NCBI GenBank assembly: GCA_030835025.1
Contig: JAUQWS010000072.1
Span: 1-50,134, forward strand
Source of the DNA: Ignavibacteria bacterium
GTDB taxonomy: Bacteria > Bacteroidota > Ignavibacteria > Tepidaquicellales > OLB5
DNA length: 50,134 nucleotides
Direction: 5' to 3'
Shown: piece after piece, positions 1 through 6,812 of the stretch
Position numbering within the stretch: position 1 is the stretch's first letter
Layout: each line of letters begins with the position of its first letter
Made by a program: the position numbers and the translations under genes
The notes under the pieces: model-generated
Told to the model about the DNA's origin: nothing
The model's database searches: none
What the model saw: only the letters and a program-made list of their open reading frames with translations

Positions 1-695
1 ATATTCAGCCTTGATTCTCTTTCATAATCTGCCCTGGCAAGATTGCTTTTTGCTTCGGCTATCTGTTCATCGGTCAGTATTTCTTCGCTTGTCCAGTGAT
101 ATGATCTCCACCCCTTTTCTTTTGCTTTACCCCTCAAAAAATCGTCAAAAAAGTGATTTTTGCCGAACGGACGCCCCTCTTTTATGCACCAGCCGCGTGT
201 ATCATTTATCATCGGTTCAATTGATTCATTATAAACACCCGGGTCACAATCCTGGTACTCCGTTATTACAATACCGTGCATCAGCTGCCCCTGGATTCTC
301 TTGAATTCCCTTAAACCTATTACCCTGATCACCGAATCTCCCTGGAATGTTAATTTAAGATCTACTTCACTTATATTTTTTATCAGTTCACGAGGAGCAA
401 GTTTCTTAAGGTCGCTCCAGAAAATTTCTTTAGCCTGCTGCCTTGTTGGCGCCCCCGCATAATAGATCTTGCCGTCGTTTTCCTCCCTCAGGCATTGGTT
501 CACAAGGTACCGTTTTGCAAACCTTTCAGTTTTGAATGATCTCCTTCCTGCAGCAACAACAATGTTCCTGAACTTTTTCTTTAAAAGGTCACTGTGGAGA
601 CGTTTTTGCTCTGAATTTTTCAAGGCTTTTGGGTTTAAAGGGAACCACCTGCCGTTCAATGATTCTATATTGTTCTTTCTCAATTCAGCTCTCAC
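1..695 (-). CDS. Phage terminase large subunit, N-terminal part (cut by window edge)
   Basis: The ATPase half of a packaging motor that pumps phage DNA into the capsid. About 231 residues are visible; the C-terminal nuclease domain lies outside the window. A Walker A-like segment AAGRRSFKTE is near residues 48-57, an adenine/coupling-type segment YYAGAPTRQQAKEIFWSD near 78-95, and a Walker B-like strand GIVITEYQDC near 140-149. I chose the GTG start at 695 because its GTGA overlaps the stop of the small subunit, the usual coupling for this gene pair. The Walker A has Phe where most families have Gly before Lys. The family call rests on motif order and the neighbouring small subunit; it is strong, but the subfamily is unknown. 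Confidence 0.82.
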   Translation of the reverse strand, partial: MRAELRKNNIESLNGRWFPLNPKALKNSEQKRLHSDLLKKKFRNIVVAAGRRSFKTERFAKRYLVNQCLREENDGKIYYAGAPTRQQAKEIFWSDLKKLAPRELIKNISEVDLKLTFQGDSVIRVIGLREFKRIQGQLMHGIVITEYQDCDPGVYNESIEPMINDTRGWCIKEGRPFGKNHFFDDFLRGKAKEKGWRSYHWTSEEILTDEQIAEAKSNLARADYERESRLN

Positions 696-1165
696 ATGTT
701 TTCTTCAGATTCCTCTGCAGCAATCTTCCTTAAAGCAGAGATTTCGATATTATTGAGATCATTCACCGCTGAAGGGTTCTTGCTCCAGCTGCCGCTTTTC
801 CTGTTAAAAAGCCATATCAGCGCATTTGAAGCATCAGGCGGAACGAATTTCTTAACGAACTTTCGCTCTTTAAACTTCATTAAGCCATCTTCTCCGATCG
901 GCACATAGACCTCGTGTATTTCAGTGGTATCATATCCGGTTGCCCGTTTATAGAGGGCTTCCTCTACTTCAATATCTGCCAGTGTTTTGGCATTTTTTAT
1001 CTTTCTTGAAAAGTCCTTATTGCACTTCAAGAATTCATCAAGCAAAGATTTGTTAAATCCGAGCAAATCAGAAATTTCATTCATTTTAAGTCCGTGCCGT
1101 GCATTTTTTTCTATTCTGTATAGATCATCGGCCGAAGGTTTAAATCTGGATTGCTTTTGTTTCAC
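692..1165 (-). CDS. Phage terminase small subunit
   Basis: A DNA-recognition subunit of the packaging complex, 157 residues. The N-terminal half (about 12-60) reads as a helix-turn-helix of the terminase small subunit kind (LKMNEISDLLGFNKSLLDEF), followed by an oligomerisation region with the typical 'ADIEVEEALYKRATGYD' segment. The C-terminal part ('PPDASNALIWLFNRKS.SW') also matches this family. It sits directly before the large subunit with a 4-base overlap, and 153 bp from a divergent repressor gene. Together these support a prophage or phage remnant whose other genes run off the left edge. Confidence 0.8.
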   Translation of the reverse strand: MKQKQSRFKPSADDLYRIEKNARHGLKMNEISDLLGFNKSLLDEFLKCNKDFSRKIKNAKTLADIEVEEALYKRATGYDTTEIHEVYVPIGEDGLMKFKERKFVKKFVPPDASNALIWLFNRKSGSWSKNPSAVNDLNNIEISALRKIAAEESEENM

Positions 1166-1233
1166 GGATTTATGGGGTAAGTTTGTTTTTGATTATTTAT
1201 TTGTATATTTGCTATAAGCACATAAGCTACGTT

Positions 1234-1290
1234 ACAAATATATATGCCAAATGCATATTTGTCAAGAGTTATTATATGATAATTGCATAT
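1234..1290. promoter_or_regulatory. Twin operator candidates between terminase and repressor genes
   Basis: Two 17-bp dyads sit between the divergent genes: 1242-1258 (ATATGC-N5-GCATAT) and 1274-1290 (ATATG-N7-CATAT). Their centres are 32 bp apart, about three helical turns, so both would face the same side of DNA. The first is nested in a wider dyad, ACAAATAT at 1234-1241 and ATATTTGT at 1255-1262. The size and placement fit operators of the neighbouring S24-type repressor. Binding is inferred. Confidence 0.55.
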
Positions 1291-1318
1291 ATTTTTTCAT
1301 AACTTATTGATATAACAA

Positions 1319-2002
1319 ATGAAATCAACAGGAAAAAGGTCAAAAAAAGACAGGGCATTGACCCGAAAAATTAATGAGAGGCTTTTCCCTATGCTGGCAG
1401 CAAAGGGAATTCCCTCAATTTACGCACTTGCCAACAGCATAGATGAAAATGCGGGCTCGATCAGTAAGATCAAAAGAGGAATGAGCGACTGGACTATTGA
1501 TCAGTTAGACAAGATCCGTGAAAAATTCGGCATTTCCGTTGATACGGTTTTCGGGGCGGAGCCGAAGATCAAATCCGAGGCTGAATTCCGGAATATCAAG
1601 TTCAGGAGAGTGCCGCTGCTCGGATACGCGGAGTGCGGCTCGCCTTCAGTTACATGGCTGGATAGCGCTTCCAAGGTTCTTGATCTCTCTGATGTATCAG
1701 GACTCGCTAATCCTTTTGTGCTGATAGCAAAAGGGGACTCAATGCAGCCATATATCAATCCAGGAGACAGGCTTCTGTGTTCGGAGCATCAGCAGAAATT
1801 CAAGGATCACACAGCGGTTGTGGCAGTTTTCAAATCAATTCCGGATACATTTGAAGCAAATGCGAAGCTGATAAAATGGGACAGAAAGAATAAACTGATA
1901 ACGCTATACAGCATTAATACTAAGTATGCGCCAACGAACCACAATGAGGATGAATTTGTTAAGATCTACAAGGTTAACCGTATAATAAGAGAAGTCAGGT
2001 GA
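1319..2002 (+). CDS. S24-family phage repressor (CI/LexA-like, self-cleaving)
   Basis: A 227-residue lysogeny-type repressor. Residues about 15-80 form an HTH_XRE-like domain. Residues about 95-227 form a LexA/UmuD-type peptidase domain. Catalytic Ser141 is in KGDSMQP and the likely catalytic Lys183 is in AKLIKW. The putative self-cleavage bond is Cys106-Gly107 (YAECGSP), the Cys-Gly type seen in UmuD rather than the Ala-Gly of LexA and lambda CI. By family knowledge it would repress lytic genes until RecA-ssDNA triggers cleavage. Paired dyads upstream (1242-1258, 1274-1290) are likely operators. The ATG lacks a clear ribosome-binding site. Its stop overlaps the next gene. Confidence 0.85.
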   Translation: MKSTGKRSKKDRALTRKINERLFPMLAAKGIPSIYALANSIDENAGSISKIKRGMSDWTIDQLDKIREKFGISVDTVFGAEPKIKSEAEFRNIKFRRVPLLGYAECGSPSVTWLDSASKVLDLSDVSGLANPFVLIAKGDSMQPYINPGDRLLCSEHQQKFKDHTAVVAVFKSIPDTFEANAKLIKWDRKNKLITLYSINTKYAPTNHNEDEFVKIYKVNRIIREVR

Positions 2003-2493
2003 GAATGAAGGTATCAAGATTCCCGTCAAAACTCAGCATAAAGGCACTCGTGTCTTTGATTTTCATCTTTTCGGCACAATGCCTGTATTCTCAGACGGTT
2101 TTTGGCGTGGATGTATCCGATCCGCAAAACACGTCGGGGTATTTGTTCAATAACTCAGGCGATGCTGCGGGCTCTGATATTTACGTAAAATACGATACAG
2201 GAATTTTTGACAGGATCATACTTTCAAAAGGTATCGGATATACATTTACGATCTTCAACCCGACTGCAAACAGGCTGATACAGGTTTCTGACAGTTTGAG
2301 AGCGGCTTTTGGGTATGAAAATGCAACGATGGACTCAATTCCGAATGGAATCGCTGAGGATGATTTTGATGGTCTAACTCTAAGTATACAGGATGGCAGA
2401 GGCAAAATACTCAGATTTTGGTACGAAGAGAAGTTCAACGTAAAACTCGAATTTTCAGGAGAAAATCTGCAGGTACTTTTGGCATATAATTGA
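1999..2493 (+). CDS. Exported protein of unknown function coupled to the repressor
   Basis: I do not recognise this family. About 164 residues begin with a basic stretch and a hydrophobic core ending near residue 32 (LYSQ), typical of a Sec signal peptide in Bacteroidota. The mature part is roughly 130 residues, with repeated short Asn/Asp/Gly turns suggesting a small beta-rich domain. The GTG at 1999 overlaps the repressor stop; an ATG two codons later (2005) is an equally good start. Tight coupling to a prophage repressor suggests expression in the lysogen, which would suit a lysogenic-conversion or exclusion role, but that is inference. Confidence 0.6.
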   Translation: MRMKVSRFPSKLSIKALVSLIFIFSAQCLYSQTVFGVDVSDPQNTSGYLFNNSGDAAGSDIYVKYDTGIFDRIILSKGIGYTFTIFNPTANRLIQVSDSLRAAFGYENATMDSIPNGIAEDDFDGLTLSIQDGRGKILRFWYEEKFNVKLEFSGENLQVLLAYN

Positions 2494-2611
2494 TTAATTA
2501 ATATCGTTTGGGACCATAAAGTACCTAAAATTACGATTTTTTACCAAAAATTTGTCATTTTTTTTGTTGATTTGACTACGTATAATTGTGTAAATTGATT
2601 GCAGTAAAAGT

Positions 2612-2625
2612 ATGACTTTTGTCAT
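2612..2625. promoter_or_regulatory. Crp/Fnr-type box before the first regulator
   Basis: A perfect 14-bp dyad ATGAC-TTTT-GTCAT lies 27 bp before the ATG of the first Crp/Fnr gene. It matches the TGAY-N4-RTCA pattern found before other genes here. No TAnnTTTG element fits between it and the start codon, so the promoter probably lies upstream (weak TATAATTG at 2581-2588). A box downstream of the promoter would block transcription, suggesting autorepression. Confidence 0.6.
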
Positions 2626-2652
2626 TATTGCGACGTAGTATAAAACTGGAAT

Positions 2653-3360
2653 ATGAAACCTCAATTTGAACATCCCGTTTGCGATGAATGCCGCTCAAAA
2701 CTTGGAAATGTATTTTGCACCTTAACTGAATCGCAGACTTCTGAAATGGATTCTGAAAAGAACTGCAGCATTTTCAAAAAAGGTCAGATAATTTTTAATG
2801 AAGGCAATAAACCTGCCGGAGTATATTGTGTAAATAAAGGAAAGATAAAGATCTATCAAACCGGTGAAGAAGGCAAAGAACAGATACTAAGGCTCGCAAA
2901 AGAAGGCGATATACTTGGATACAGGTCACTTATAAGCGGTGAGGCATATTCAGGCACGGCTTCTGTTATGGAAGATGCCACGGTTTGTTTTATTCCCAAA
3001 AGGACTTTTTTTGATTTTCTCCATACAAACTCAGACCTTTCTTCTGCAATGATGCAGCTTCTCTCACACGATCTTAAAGAAGCAGAAGCAAGGCTTACCG
3101 GTCTTGCTCAAAAGCCCGTCAGGGAAAGAATGGCAGAAGCATTATTGATGCTGTTTGAATTCTACGGATCCGATAAAGACGGTGCAATAAACGCAGCTAT
3201 ATCACGCGAAGATATCGCGAACATTGTTGGAACTGCAACTGAAACAACGATTAGAATACTTTCTGATTTCAAGAATGAGAAGCTTATTGAGCTGCTCGGA
3301 AAGAAAATTAAGATCGTTAATCACCAGGGACTCATCAAAACTGCTCACATTTACGACTAG
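2653..3360 (+). CDS. Crp/Fnr family regulator with N-terminal cysteines
   Basis: A 235-residue transcription factor. An N-terminal cysteine stretch has Cys10, Cys13 and Cys22 (CDECRSKLGNVFC) plus Cys38. A cyclic-nucleotide-binding-like beta-roll spans about 40-150 and a C-terminal winged HTH about 160-225 (ISREDIANIVGTATETTIRIL, recognition helix near 195-205). The cysteines resemble the Fe-S ligands of FNR, so oxygen sensing is plausible, but the spacing (C-x2-C-x8-C) is not the E. coli one and cluster binding is unproven. Its position beside a second such regulator, a ferredoxin and the cbb3 oxidase operon, all carrying Crp/Fnr boxes, supports control of a low-oxygen regulon. Confidence 0.85.
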   Translation: MKPQFEHPVCDECRSKLGNVFCTLTESQTSEMDSEKNCSIFKKGQIIFNEGNKPAGVYCVNKGKIKIYQTGEEGKEQILRLAKEGDILGYRSLISGEAYSGTASVMEDATVCFIPKRTFFDFLHTNSDLSSAMMQLLSHDLKEAEARLTGLAQKPVRERMAEALLMLFEFYGSDKDGAINAAISREDIANIVGTATETTIRILSDFKNEKLIELLGKKIKIVNHQGLIKTAHIYD

Positions 3361-3443
3361 TTCCGGCCGGCTTTAATTAGTACAAAACCCTTAAAAATCT
3401 CTCTAAAAGTCATATTTCGGGAATATACAAATCATATTTATTT

Positions 3444-3488
3444 ATGATTGAAATCATTGTTTAGTGCATTGCTGAATGGCTACTTTTG
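3444..3488 (+). promoter_or_regulatory. Promoter of second Crp/Fnr gene with one box
   Basis: A dyad ATGAT-TGAA-ATCAT (3444-3457) overlaps a -33-like TTG at 3457-3459, which is followed after 21 bp by a Bacteroidota -7 element TACTTTTG (3481-3488). The box centre is 30.5 bp upstream of the -7 element. This is the same distance as at the ferredoxin promoter, compatible with class II activation or with repression. A half-box (ATCA at 3431-3434) lies exactly 22 bp upstream of the matching half. Confidence 0.65.
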
Positions 3489-3513
3489 TATTGAAATTGG
3501 AGAGATATAAACA

Positions 3514-4176
3514 ATGGCAATAAACAACGGACTGGAAGAAATAATTAAGAACCAGAAGAATCTGCAGGAGCTGATCTTTCATAAAAACGAACCGCTTTTT
3601 ATGGAAAATGAGCCCCCGGCCGGTATATACTGCATAGAATCCGGGAGTGTCAAGATTTTCAAAGAAGAATCAGCTGAGCTTAGCAGAATTCTTCATTTAG
3701 CAACTGCCGGAGAGATACTCGGACTCCACTCTGTTGTGAATTCGCACCCTTATACAAACTCGGCAGTGGCAATCTCTGATACAAGAGCGTGCTTCATCAC
3801 CTCTGACGATTTCATGGAGCTCATAAATTCCAACAACACGTACAAACTGCTTGTAATGAAAAGCCTTTGCTCGCGAATCGACTCAATGGAAGACCATATA
3901 GTAAGGATCAGCGAGAAAATGTCAGATGAACGCTTTGCTGATACGCTATTGATGCTGATCGATAAATACGGACTCAACCGTACTAAAGAGCTGAATATAA
4001 AACTCAGCATAGATGAATTGGCAAGCTACACGTGCACTTCAAAAAGCTATATGAAGAAGATAATAACCGAGTTTGCACACCGCGGTTTGGTTACTTTCTC
4101 TTCAGGTTCCATTAGAGTGCTGAATCTGCCAATGCTAAAGACTACAGCTGCTCTTAGCCCGGCAAGACAAGCTTAA
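3514..4176 (+). CDS. Crp/Fnr family regulator, second copy
   Basis: A 220-residue factor with an effector-binding beta-roll (about 20-130; 'ENEPPAGIYCIESGSVKIFKE' region), a dimer helix, and a winged HTH near 165-210 (LSIDELASYTCTSKSYMKKI). It lacks the N-terminal cysteine group of the preceding regulator, so it probably senses something else or responds indirectly. The two are similar in layout but clearly diverged. A box and -7 element precede it, so it is likely under Crp/Fnr control itself. The effector is unknown. Confidence 0.83.
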   Translation: MAINNGLEEIIKNQKNLQELIFHKNEPLFMENEPPAGIYCIESGSVKIFKEESAELSRILHLATAGEILGLHSVVNSHPYTNSAVAISDTRACFITSDDFMELINSNNTYKLLVMKSLCSRIDSMEDHIVRISEKMSDERFADTLLMLIDKYGLNRTKELNIKLSIDELASYTCTSKSYMKKIITEFAHRGLVTFSSGSIRVLNLPMLKTTAALSPARQA

Positions 4177-4205
4177 TAATTCACCCGCTTTTTGCCCGTA
4201 CGCAG

Positions 4206-4269
4206 TGATTAACGTCATAATTTTTCTTGATGTTAGTCATAGATAAATTTGAAATGCTTACTTATTTTG
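4206..4269 (+). promoter_or_regulatory. Tandem Crp/Fnr boxes and -7 element before the DUF5661/usp pair
   Basis: Two boxes, TGAT-TAAC-GTCA (4206-4217) and TGAT-GTTA-GTCA (4228-4239), are 22 bp apart. A -7-like TTATTTTG (4262-4269, one mismatch to TAnnTTTG) starts about 29 bp after the centre of the inner box. The same geometry is seen before ccoI and the ferredoxin. A second -7-like TATTTTTG at 4338-4345 could serve an extra promoter, and another (TAAATTTG, 4244-4251) is present but off-register. Confidence 0.6.
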
Positions 4270-4292
4270 TAAGAACAATTTCGGTTCTTACA
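4268..4292. promoter_or_regulatory. Perfect 25-bp inverted repeat in the leader
   Basis: Nine-base arms TGTAAGAAC and GTTCTTACA flank a 7-base centre. It starts on the last bases of the putative -7 element and runs through the likely start point. It could be an operator for another repressor or a leader hairpin. There is no U-tract after it, so a terminator is unlikely. Confidence 0.5.
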
Positions 4293-4416
4293 GCGCTGTT
4301 GATTAAAAGGGGACTACCCGAATTCCTGCTTTTAATCTATTTTTGTGAATTTAGTTAATACAGATTGCAGTTAATGAACATTCATTCATACATTCCATAA
4401 CCAAAAATCTCGGAAC

Positions 4417-4677
4417 ATGACCGGAAAAAAATCATTTTCACTTGAAGAAACAAAATGGATCGGTGACCAGTTGGGAATCAACTGGAACAGATACGATATT
4501 GATCAGTTCAGAATGGGATTGGAGGTTGAACTTGAGCACGGAATAGTTAATCCCGTTACAAATGTTACAAATGATGACCTGATGATGACGGCAAAGATCG
4601 CACTTGCCCATTTGAATGAATTGCCGGATTATTATACAAGGCTTCGAAAGATGGAAACAGAAGCAAAAGTGAAATGA
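4417..4677 (+). CDS. Small DUF5661-like protein
   Basis: An 86-residue soluble protein without signal or membrane segment. The pattern 'GLEVELEHG' (about 35-43), then 'TNVT.DDLMMTAKIALAHLNELPDYYTRL', matches my memory of the DUF5661 family. The function of that family is not known to me. It lies 65 bp before the universal stress protein and behind a promoter with paired Crp/Fnr boxes, so it is probably expressed with the stress protein under low oxygen or another redox signal. Confidence 0.65.
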   Translation: MTGKKSFSLEETKWIGDQLGINWNRYDIDQFRMGLEVELEHGIVNPVTNVTNDDLMMTAKIALAHLNELPDYYTRLRKMETEAKVK

Positions 4678-4742
4678 TGTTGCCGGGTATGTTTGTCATT
4701 GGGGGTAGTACCCGCGTTCTAAGTAATCCATAACAAAATAAA

Positions 4743-5624
4743 ATGAAAACAATACTTGTCCCGACCGATTTTTCAAAGTGTTCAGTAGATGCCTTAAACT
4801 TTGCGGGAGTTATCGCCAGGAAAACCTCTGCATCAATTCACCTGTTCAACTGCACTCAGACTCCTTCATATTACTTTGCTTCTGATCCGCTATCTATGGC
4901 ACCCCCGGCAGCACTTTTGCCGGAAGCTTATGACAACAATATAAGAAAAACTTCACTTAAGAAGCTTGAAGCTCTGAGCAAAAACAAACTTTACAAAGGC
5001 ATTAAGTTCTATTTGAGCAGTGAATCATCACCGAATGTTCATTTTTCTATTCTTGAGCGAGCGGATAAGGTGAAAGCTGATGTAATTGTCCTGGGAACCA
5101 GGGGAGCGGGCAACATTTCCAGCATACTTTTGGGGAGCACGGCAGAAAGAGTCGTGAGGTTTTCGGAAAGACCCGTAATAGTCGTACCGGGAAGAGTTGA
5201 TACTGCGAAACTGAAGAAGATCGTGTTTGCTTCGGATCTAAGCGAAGAAGCTTATGGTATATTTCCGTTTGTCAGAAAAATTTCAGGTATCCTTGGTGCA
5301 GCCATTTATTTGCTGAAGGTAAATACTTCAGAGCAGTTCAACAGGACTCTGGATGATAGAAAGAAACTGGATAAGTTCAGCCAAAGATACGGGGGTGGAT
5401 TTGCTGGTGCAATTTATAATGATTATATGAAAGAAGAGGGAATTCTGAACTATTCACAGGAGATCAAAGCGGGCATGATTGCCATCGGTACGCATGGTAA
5501 AAGGGGATTGAAAAGATTCTTCTCAGAGGATGTTTCTGCCGGGATTGTCAGGCTTTCATTGATCCCAATACTTATCGTAAATCTCAAAAAGTTTAAGAGA
5601 AAATCTGACCTCCACAAAAAGTAG
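4743..5624 (+). CDS. Universal stress protein, two UspA domains
   Basis: A 293-residue tandem Usp protein. The first domain (about 1-145) starts with the usual 'KTILVPTDFSKCSVDALNFA' strand-loop and ends with an ATP-binding type G-x2-G-x9-G-(S/T) motif (GTRGAGNISSILLGSTAERV, about 121-140). The second domain (about 155-280) is shorter and its glycine loop is altered (GTHGKRGLKRFFSEDVSAGI), so nucleotide binding there is doubtful. It follows the small DUF5661-like gene and is closed by a strong terminator at 5663-5692. By family knowledge such proteins aid survival under energy or oxygen limitation. An 11-bp dyad GGGTAGTACCC (4703-4713) lies just upstream. Confidence 0.88.
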   Translation: MKTILVPTDFSKCSVDALNFAGVIARKTSASIHLFNCTQTPSYYFASDPLSMAPPAALLPEAYDNNIRKTSLKKLEALSKNKLYKGIKFYLSSESSPNVHFSILERADKVKADVIVLGTRGAGNISSILLGSTAERVVRFSERPVIVVPGRVDTAKLKKIVFASDLSEEAYGIFPFVRKISGILGAAIYLLKVNTSEQFNRTLDDRKKLDKFSQRYGGGFAGAIYNDYMKEEGILNYSQEIKAGMIAIGTHGKRGLKRFFSEDVSAGIVRLSLIPILIVNLKKFKRKSDLHKK

Positions 5625-5662
5625 CAGATTCCTGAATAAGGGATTACATCAGATCAACAATA

Positions 5663-5692
5663 CCCCGATAGAATTTTTCATCGGGGTTTTTT
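5663..5692 (+). terminator. Rho-independent terminator after the stress protein gene
   Basis: A CCCCGAT stem pairs with ATCGGGG around a 10-base loop and is followed by six T. It is on the plus strand, 39 bp after the stop of the stress protein gene. Confidence 0.85.
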
Positions 5693-5722
5693 GTCCAATT
5701 ATTGCGTTTTTTGGGCTATATT

Positions 5723-5790
5723 TATGATATTTATCATATTAGAAATTGAGCAACATCATAGGAATGGCAGTCACCAAAATGCTATTTTTG
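5723..5790 (+). promoter_or_regulatory. Tandem Crp/Fnr promoter of the ferredoxin operon
   Basis: A perfect dyad TATGAT-ATTT-ATCATA (5723-5738) is followed 22 bp on by a near-perfect box TGAG-CAAC-ATCA (5747-5758). A -7 element TATTTTTG (5783-5790) begins 30.5 bp after the inner box centre. No -33 TTG is visible at the right distance, which fits an activator-dependent promoter. Confidence 0.68.
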
Positions 5791-5879
5791 AGTAATAAAT
5801 GCAACATGACCCATACCTGTTTTTCCGGACGGGTCAGAGTTTGCACTTAGGAAATGCTGCTCCAGAATTATATCTAAAG

Positions 5880-6215
5880 ATGTCAATAATAATTACAGAT
5901 GATTGCATAAACTGCAGCGCCTGCGAAGCAGAGTGCCCGGTACATGCAGTTTACCCGAAGCTTGTGTGTGAACATAAACCGGAGGACTTGTTTATCAACA
6001 ATAAGGCACTGGTGACAGGGTTTGCATCAGGCGATCATTATTTTGTTAATCCCTATCTGTGCAATGGCTGCGAGGGTATTTTTGATGAACCCAGGTGCAA
6101 TTCCGTTTGTCCTGTTTCGTGCTGTATTGCCGAAAGCGAGTATTACGGAACAAGCCTAAGAGGTGTGAAAGTTAAGGTAAATCCGATTACTATTACAAAA
6201 ATTAGCCTGAACTGA
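5880..6215 (+). CDS. Ferredoxin with two 4Fe-4S clusters
   Basis: A small electron carrier of the YfhL/Fdx type, 111 residues. The first cluster motif is C-x2-C-x2-C-x3-C-P (CINCSACEAECP, about 10-21). The second is C-x2-C-x8-C-x3-C-P with the typical insert (CNGCEGIFDEPRCNSVCP, about 61-78). I chose the ATG at 5880 because family members start 'M..IITD.CINC'; an upstream ATG at 5799 would add 27 atypical residues and lies at the predicted transcription start. It is followed after one base by a hemerythrin-like gene. The Crp/Fnr boxes upstream suggest induction at low oxygen. The redox partners are unknown. Confidence 0.87.
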   Translation: MSIIITDDCINCSACEAECPVHAVYPKLVCEHKPEDLFINNKALVTGFASGDHYFVNPYLCNGCEGIFDEPRCNSVCPVSCCIAESEYYGTSLRGVKVKVNPITITKISLN

Positions 6216-6216
6216 C

Positions 6217-6723
6217 ATGAATAATCCCGAACAAACAAAACCCGAAATTATCCAATCCGAGAGGTTTAATATGCAGCTGACTGATAAATATGATAAGATA
6301 AGAGAAAAAGCGGAAATGATTGATGATATGTACTGGGATATAGAAAAGGAAGGGATAAACGGTTATATCATTAAAGGTATAGAAGATCTTGTGATCTCCC
6401 TCCAGGAAGATCTTGCGGCTGCCTTTAGGATCGAAGAAGATCATATATACTGCGTGTTTAAAAACATGATGCCTGATTCTTCTTCTGTTGAGGCTTTTAA
6501 AAATGAGAATTCTAATATTCTGATGATGTTTGATGCGATGAGAGCGCTTCTAAAGGATAAAGAACTCGCAAGGAAAGAAAAAGACCTGCTTCAATCGGAA
6601 ATGATAGCTGCAGCAGACCTGGTGATTCGCAATATTCAGAAAAAAGAGAATATTTTTATTAATGAATTAAGAATTGTTTTGCCGGAGGATAAGCTAAAAT
6701 CTATTGCAGATGAAACTGTATAG
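6217..6723 (+). CDS. Hemerythrin-like helical protein lacking metal-binding histidines
   Basis: A 168-residue, fully helical soluble protein. Segments 'FRIEEDHIYCVF' (about 71-82), 'VEAFKNENSNILMMFDAM' (about 91-108) and 'NIQKKENIFINEL' (about 139-151) line up with the hemerythrin/HHE pattern (H-x-x-x-E-E..., ...EH..., ...H-x-x-x-E-E). At the histidine positions it has Phe, Asn and Asn. A diiron centre therefore looks impossible, and it may have kept the four-helix fold for another role. This fold call is by eye and uncertain. It is one base from the ferredoxin stop, so both share a Crp/Fnr promoter. Confidence 0.55.
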   Translation: MNNPEQTKPEIIQSERFNMQLTDKYDKIREKAEMIDDMYWDIEKEGINGYIIKGIEDLVISLQEDLAAAFRIEEDHIYCVFKNMMPDSSSVEAFKNENSNILMMFDAMRALLKDKELARKEKDLLQSEMIAAADLVIRNIQKKENIFINELRIVLPEDKLKSIADETV

Positions 6724-6732
6724 ATGATTCTT

Positions 6733-6756
6733 TCCGGCGGCAAACATACCGCCGGA
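6733..6756 (+). terminator. Stem-loop after the hemerythrin-like gene
   Basis: Perfect 8-bp arms TCCGGCGG and CCGCCGGA surround an 8-base loop, 10 bp after the stop. No T-run follows. It may be a weak terminator or a processing/stability hairpin between this gene and tonB. Confidence 0.45.
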
Positions 6757-6812
6757 CAATTTGAGCGGAATCTGAATTCCGGGAAAGGATAACAAAGAAG
6801 GAGGAGAAAAAA

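Noticed and set aside
2494-2652. Prophage attachment site
   Set aside because: The phage-to-host border probably lies here, but the other end is outside the window, so no direct repeat can be matched.
4703-4713. 11-bp dyad GGGTAGTACCC before the stress protein gene
   Set aside because: Too short to stand alone as an operator, and I found no second copy of the full dyad in the window.
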